Source: Lachnospiraceae bacterium
Lineage (GTDB): Bacteria > Bacillota > Clostridia > Lachnospirales > Lachnospiraceae
Length of the DNA stretch: 43,650 nt
Direction: 5' to 3'
NCBI GenBank assembly: GCA_017552985.1
Contig: JAFZNO010000069.1
Span: 1-43,650 of the forward strand
Below the pieces are notes generated by a model. The model did not search any database and had not been told where the DNA came from. It saw only the letters and a list, made by a program, of their open reading frames with translations. Below are positions 42,070-43,650 of the stretch, one piece after another. Made by a program: the position numbers and the translations under genes. Numbering within the stretch: the first letter of the stretch is position 1; every line of letters starts with the position of its first letter.

Positions 42070-42774
42070 ATGATTTATTCAAAGGAAGTTGAAGAAATGT
42101 GTCCCGTGGCACAGGGCGTACATCACGGCTGCGCTCCCATCCCTGAAGAAGCAAAGTGGGTGCAGGCAAAGATAGTTGAAGACATCTCTGGTTTTACCCA
42201 TGGCGTAGGCTGGTGCGCACCTCAGCAGGGTGCCTGCAAGCTTTCCCTCAACGTTAAGGAGGGTATCATTCAGGAGGCTCTCGTTGAGACCATCGGATGC
42301 TCCGGCATGACCCATTCCGCAGCAATGGCTGCTGAAATTCTTCCCGGCCTTACCGTTATGGAGGCTCTGAACACTGACCTTGTATGTGACGCAATCAACA
42401 CCGCTATGAGAGAGCTCTTCCTGCAGATCGTTTACGGCCGCAGCCAGAGTGCATTCTCCGAGGAAGGTCTGCCTGTTGGCGCCGGACTTGAGGATCTTGG
42501 TAAGGGCCTTAGAAGCCAGGTTGGTACCATGTATGGTACGCTTGCAAAGGGACCTCGTTATCTGGAGATGGCTGAAGGTTACGTTACCGGCATCGCTCTG
42601 GATGCAGAGAACCAGATCATCGGTTACAAGTTTGTCAGCCTCGGAAAGATGACCGACTTCATCAAGAAGGGTGACGATCCCAACACTGCATACGAGAAGG
42701 CTTGTGGTCAGTATGGCCGCGTTGCTGACGCAGTGAAGATCATCGATCCCAGAACCGACAAAGAAGTGAAATAA
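42070..42774 (+). CDS. NifU-like iron-sulfur cluster scaffold protein
   Basis: This 234-residue protein has the NifU N-terminal-type scaffold fold: GVGWCAPQQGACKLSL, the loop TIGCSGMTHSAAMAAEIL with a conserved-looking cysteine, and LVCDAINTAMRELF. It is longer than IscU/SufU (about 125-150 residues), with a C-terminal extension (SEEGLPVGAGLEDLG, YRVAD-like end). GAAAGGAG lies before the ATG at 42070, so the in-frame ATG at 42025 is rejected. It is followed after 20 bases by the GGGtGRT gene; the two are regular neighbours in anaerobic Firmicutes, which suggests a joint but uncharacterised role in Fe-S metabolism. No cysteine desulfurase is adjacent. Confidence 0.88.
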   Translation: MIYSKEVEEMCPVAQGVHHGCAPIPEEAKWVQAKIVEDISGFTHGVGWCAPQQGACKLSLNVKEGIIQEALVETIGCSGMTHSAAMAAEILPGLTVMEALNTDLVCDAINTAMRELFLQIVYGRSQSAFSEEGLPVGAGLEDLGKGLRSQVGTMYGTLAKGPRYLEMAEGYVTGIALDAENQIIGYKFVSLGKMTDFIKKGDDPNTAYEKACGQYGRVADAVKIIDPRTDKEVK

Positions 42775-42794
42775 GGAAGAGGAGGCAAAATACA

Positions 42795-43650
42795 ATGGCA
42801 TTATTTGAATCATATGAAAGACGTATTGATCAGATCAATAAAGTATTAAACAGCTATGGCATCTCTTCCCTGGAAGAAGCTGAGAAGATCACGAAGGATG
42901 CAGGTCTTGACGTATATGAGCAGGTTAAGAAGATCCAGCCCATCTGCTTCGAGAACGCTTGCTGGGCATACACCGTTGGTGCTGCCATCGCGATCAAGAA
43001 GAATTGCCGTAAGGCTGCAGACGCTGCAGCTGCAATCGGTGAGGGACTTCAGGCATTCTGCATTCCCGGATCCGTTGCTGATACACGTAAGGTAGGTCTT
43101 GGCCATGGTAACCTTGGCAAGATGCTCCTTGAAGAAGACACTGAGTGCTTCGCATTCCTTGCAGGCCATGAGTCATTCGCAGCTGCAGAGGGTGCCATCG
43201 GTATCGCAGAGAAGGCTAACAAGGTTCGTCAGAAACCTCTTCGCGTTATCCTTAACGGTCTCGGAAAAGATGCTGCAAAGATCATCTCCCGTATCAACGG
43301 ATTCACATTTGTTGAGACAGAGTACGAGCCTTATACAAATACAGTCAAGGAAGTATCAAGAAAGTGCTACAGCAAAGATCCCGCTTCACCGCGTGCGAAG
43401 GTTAACTGCTACGGCGCTAACGATGTACAGGAAGGTGTTGCTATCATGTGGAAGGAGAACGTTGATGTATCCATCACCGGTAACTCCACCAACCCAACAC
43501 GTTTCCAGCATCCGGTAGCTGGTACTTATAAGAAGGAGCGTACCGAGGCTGGTAAGAAGTACTTCTCTGTAGCATCCGGTGGTGGTACAGGTAGAACACT
43601 TCACCCTGATAACATGGCTGCAGGTCCTGCATCCTATGGTATGACAGATA
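42795..43650 (+). CDS. GGGtGRT family protein (3' end beyond window)
   Basis: This open frame of 285 codons runs past the window edge. It begins MALFESYERRIDQINKVL and includes AYTVGAAIAIKKNCRKAADAAAA, VGLGHGNLGKMLLEEDTECFAFLAGHESFAAAEGAIG in parts, and near the end the name-giving motif SVASGGGTGRTLHPDNMA. The family has no established function; it is linked to the NifU-like scaffold gene just upstream, and several cysteines (ENACWAY, KKNC, TECF) could contact a cluster. GGAGG lies before the ATG. Codon choice changes in the last 350 bases (more ACA, TCA, and GAT before GTA), see findings. Confidence 0.9.
   Translation, partial: MALFESYERRIDQINKVLNSYGISSLEEAEKITKDAGLDVYEQVKKIQPICFENACWAYTVGAAIAIKKNCRKAADAAAAIGEGLQAFCIPGSVADTRKVGLGHGNLGKMLLEEDTECFAFLAGHESFAAAEGAIGIAEKANKVRQKPLRVILNGLGKDAAKIISRINGFTFVETEYEPYTNTVKEVSRKCYSKDPASPRAKVNCYGANDVQEGVAIMWKENVDVSITGNSTNPTRFQHPVAGTYKKERTEAGKKYFSVASGGGTGRTLHPDNMAAGPASYGMTD

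Noticed and set aside
1-43650. CRISPR array, phage or transposase genes
   Set aside because: No regularly spaced direct repeats and no integrase, transposase, capsid or terminase-like frames were seen.

Overview
This window looks like a chromosome segment from a motile, anaerobic Clostridia, most likely a Lachnospiraceae gut bacterium. The evidence is Firmicutes-type ribosome binding sites (AGGAGG-like), textbook sigma-A promoters (eight with a 17-base spacer), an archaeal/fungal-type aspartate-semialdehyde dehydrogenase, a NifU-like scaffold paired with a GGGtGRT-family protein, a chemoreceptor, a pseudaminic acid operon and a LytTR/DUF3021 pair. No phage, insertion sequence transposase, CRISPR array or rRNA was seen. 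One tRNA-Thr(CGT) is present.

Layout: (1) 1-4000 is the end of a surface-polysaccharide cluster: an AT-rich flippase and an FkbM methyltransferase, then a separately promoted GDP-mannose enzyme gene (manC). (2) 4080-10046 is an accessory region. It has a repeat-rich intergenic segment, a 30-codon membrane peptide, four tandem paralogous secreted proteins (three with two Ig-like domains, one without) and a LytTR regulator overlapping a DUF3021 membrane protein. (3) 10091-15064 holds aroC on the minus strand, divergent from an unusual chemoreceptor whose C-terminus is a sugar-binding-protein fold, then tgt-yajC. (4) 15190-23500 is amino-acid biosynthesis: leuB-ilvD-ilvB followed by an L,D-transpeptidase, then serC-serA behind a promoter whose -35 box is covered by a perfect palindrome. 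(5) 23516-23890 is a non-coding block built as a long imperfect inverted repeat with look-alike terminators at both ends. (6) 24303-34160 is one apparent long transcription unit: DUF1015, glgB, a MscS channel, WbqC, pseF-pseI-pseG-pseH and a GT52-like glycosyltransferase. (7) 34190-43650 holds tRNA-Thr, a TM-helix channel-like protein, argH, asd, an EAL protein with a broken GGDEF domain, topB, and the NifU-like/GGGtGRT pair. The last gene runs off the window.

How the genes work together: leuB/ilvD/ilvB supply branched-chain precursors, aroC aromatic precursors, serC/serA serine, asd the aspartate family and argH arginine. manC and the polysaccharide genes, the Pse genes with their candidate transferase, and the secreted Ig-like proteins all shape the cell surface. 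The Pse set lacks PseB and PseC, which must lie elsewhere. The most unusual items are the inverted-repeat element near 23.7 kb, the secreted-protein array, the chemoreceptor-binding-protein fusion, a strong NAC-before-GTN sequence bias that is lost in the first gene and the last few hundred bases, and the uncharacterised Fe-S scaffold/GGGtGRT pair.
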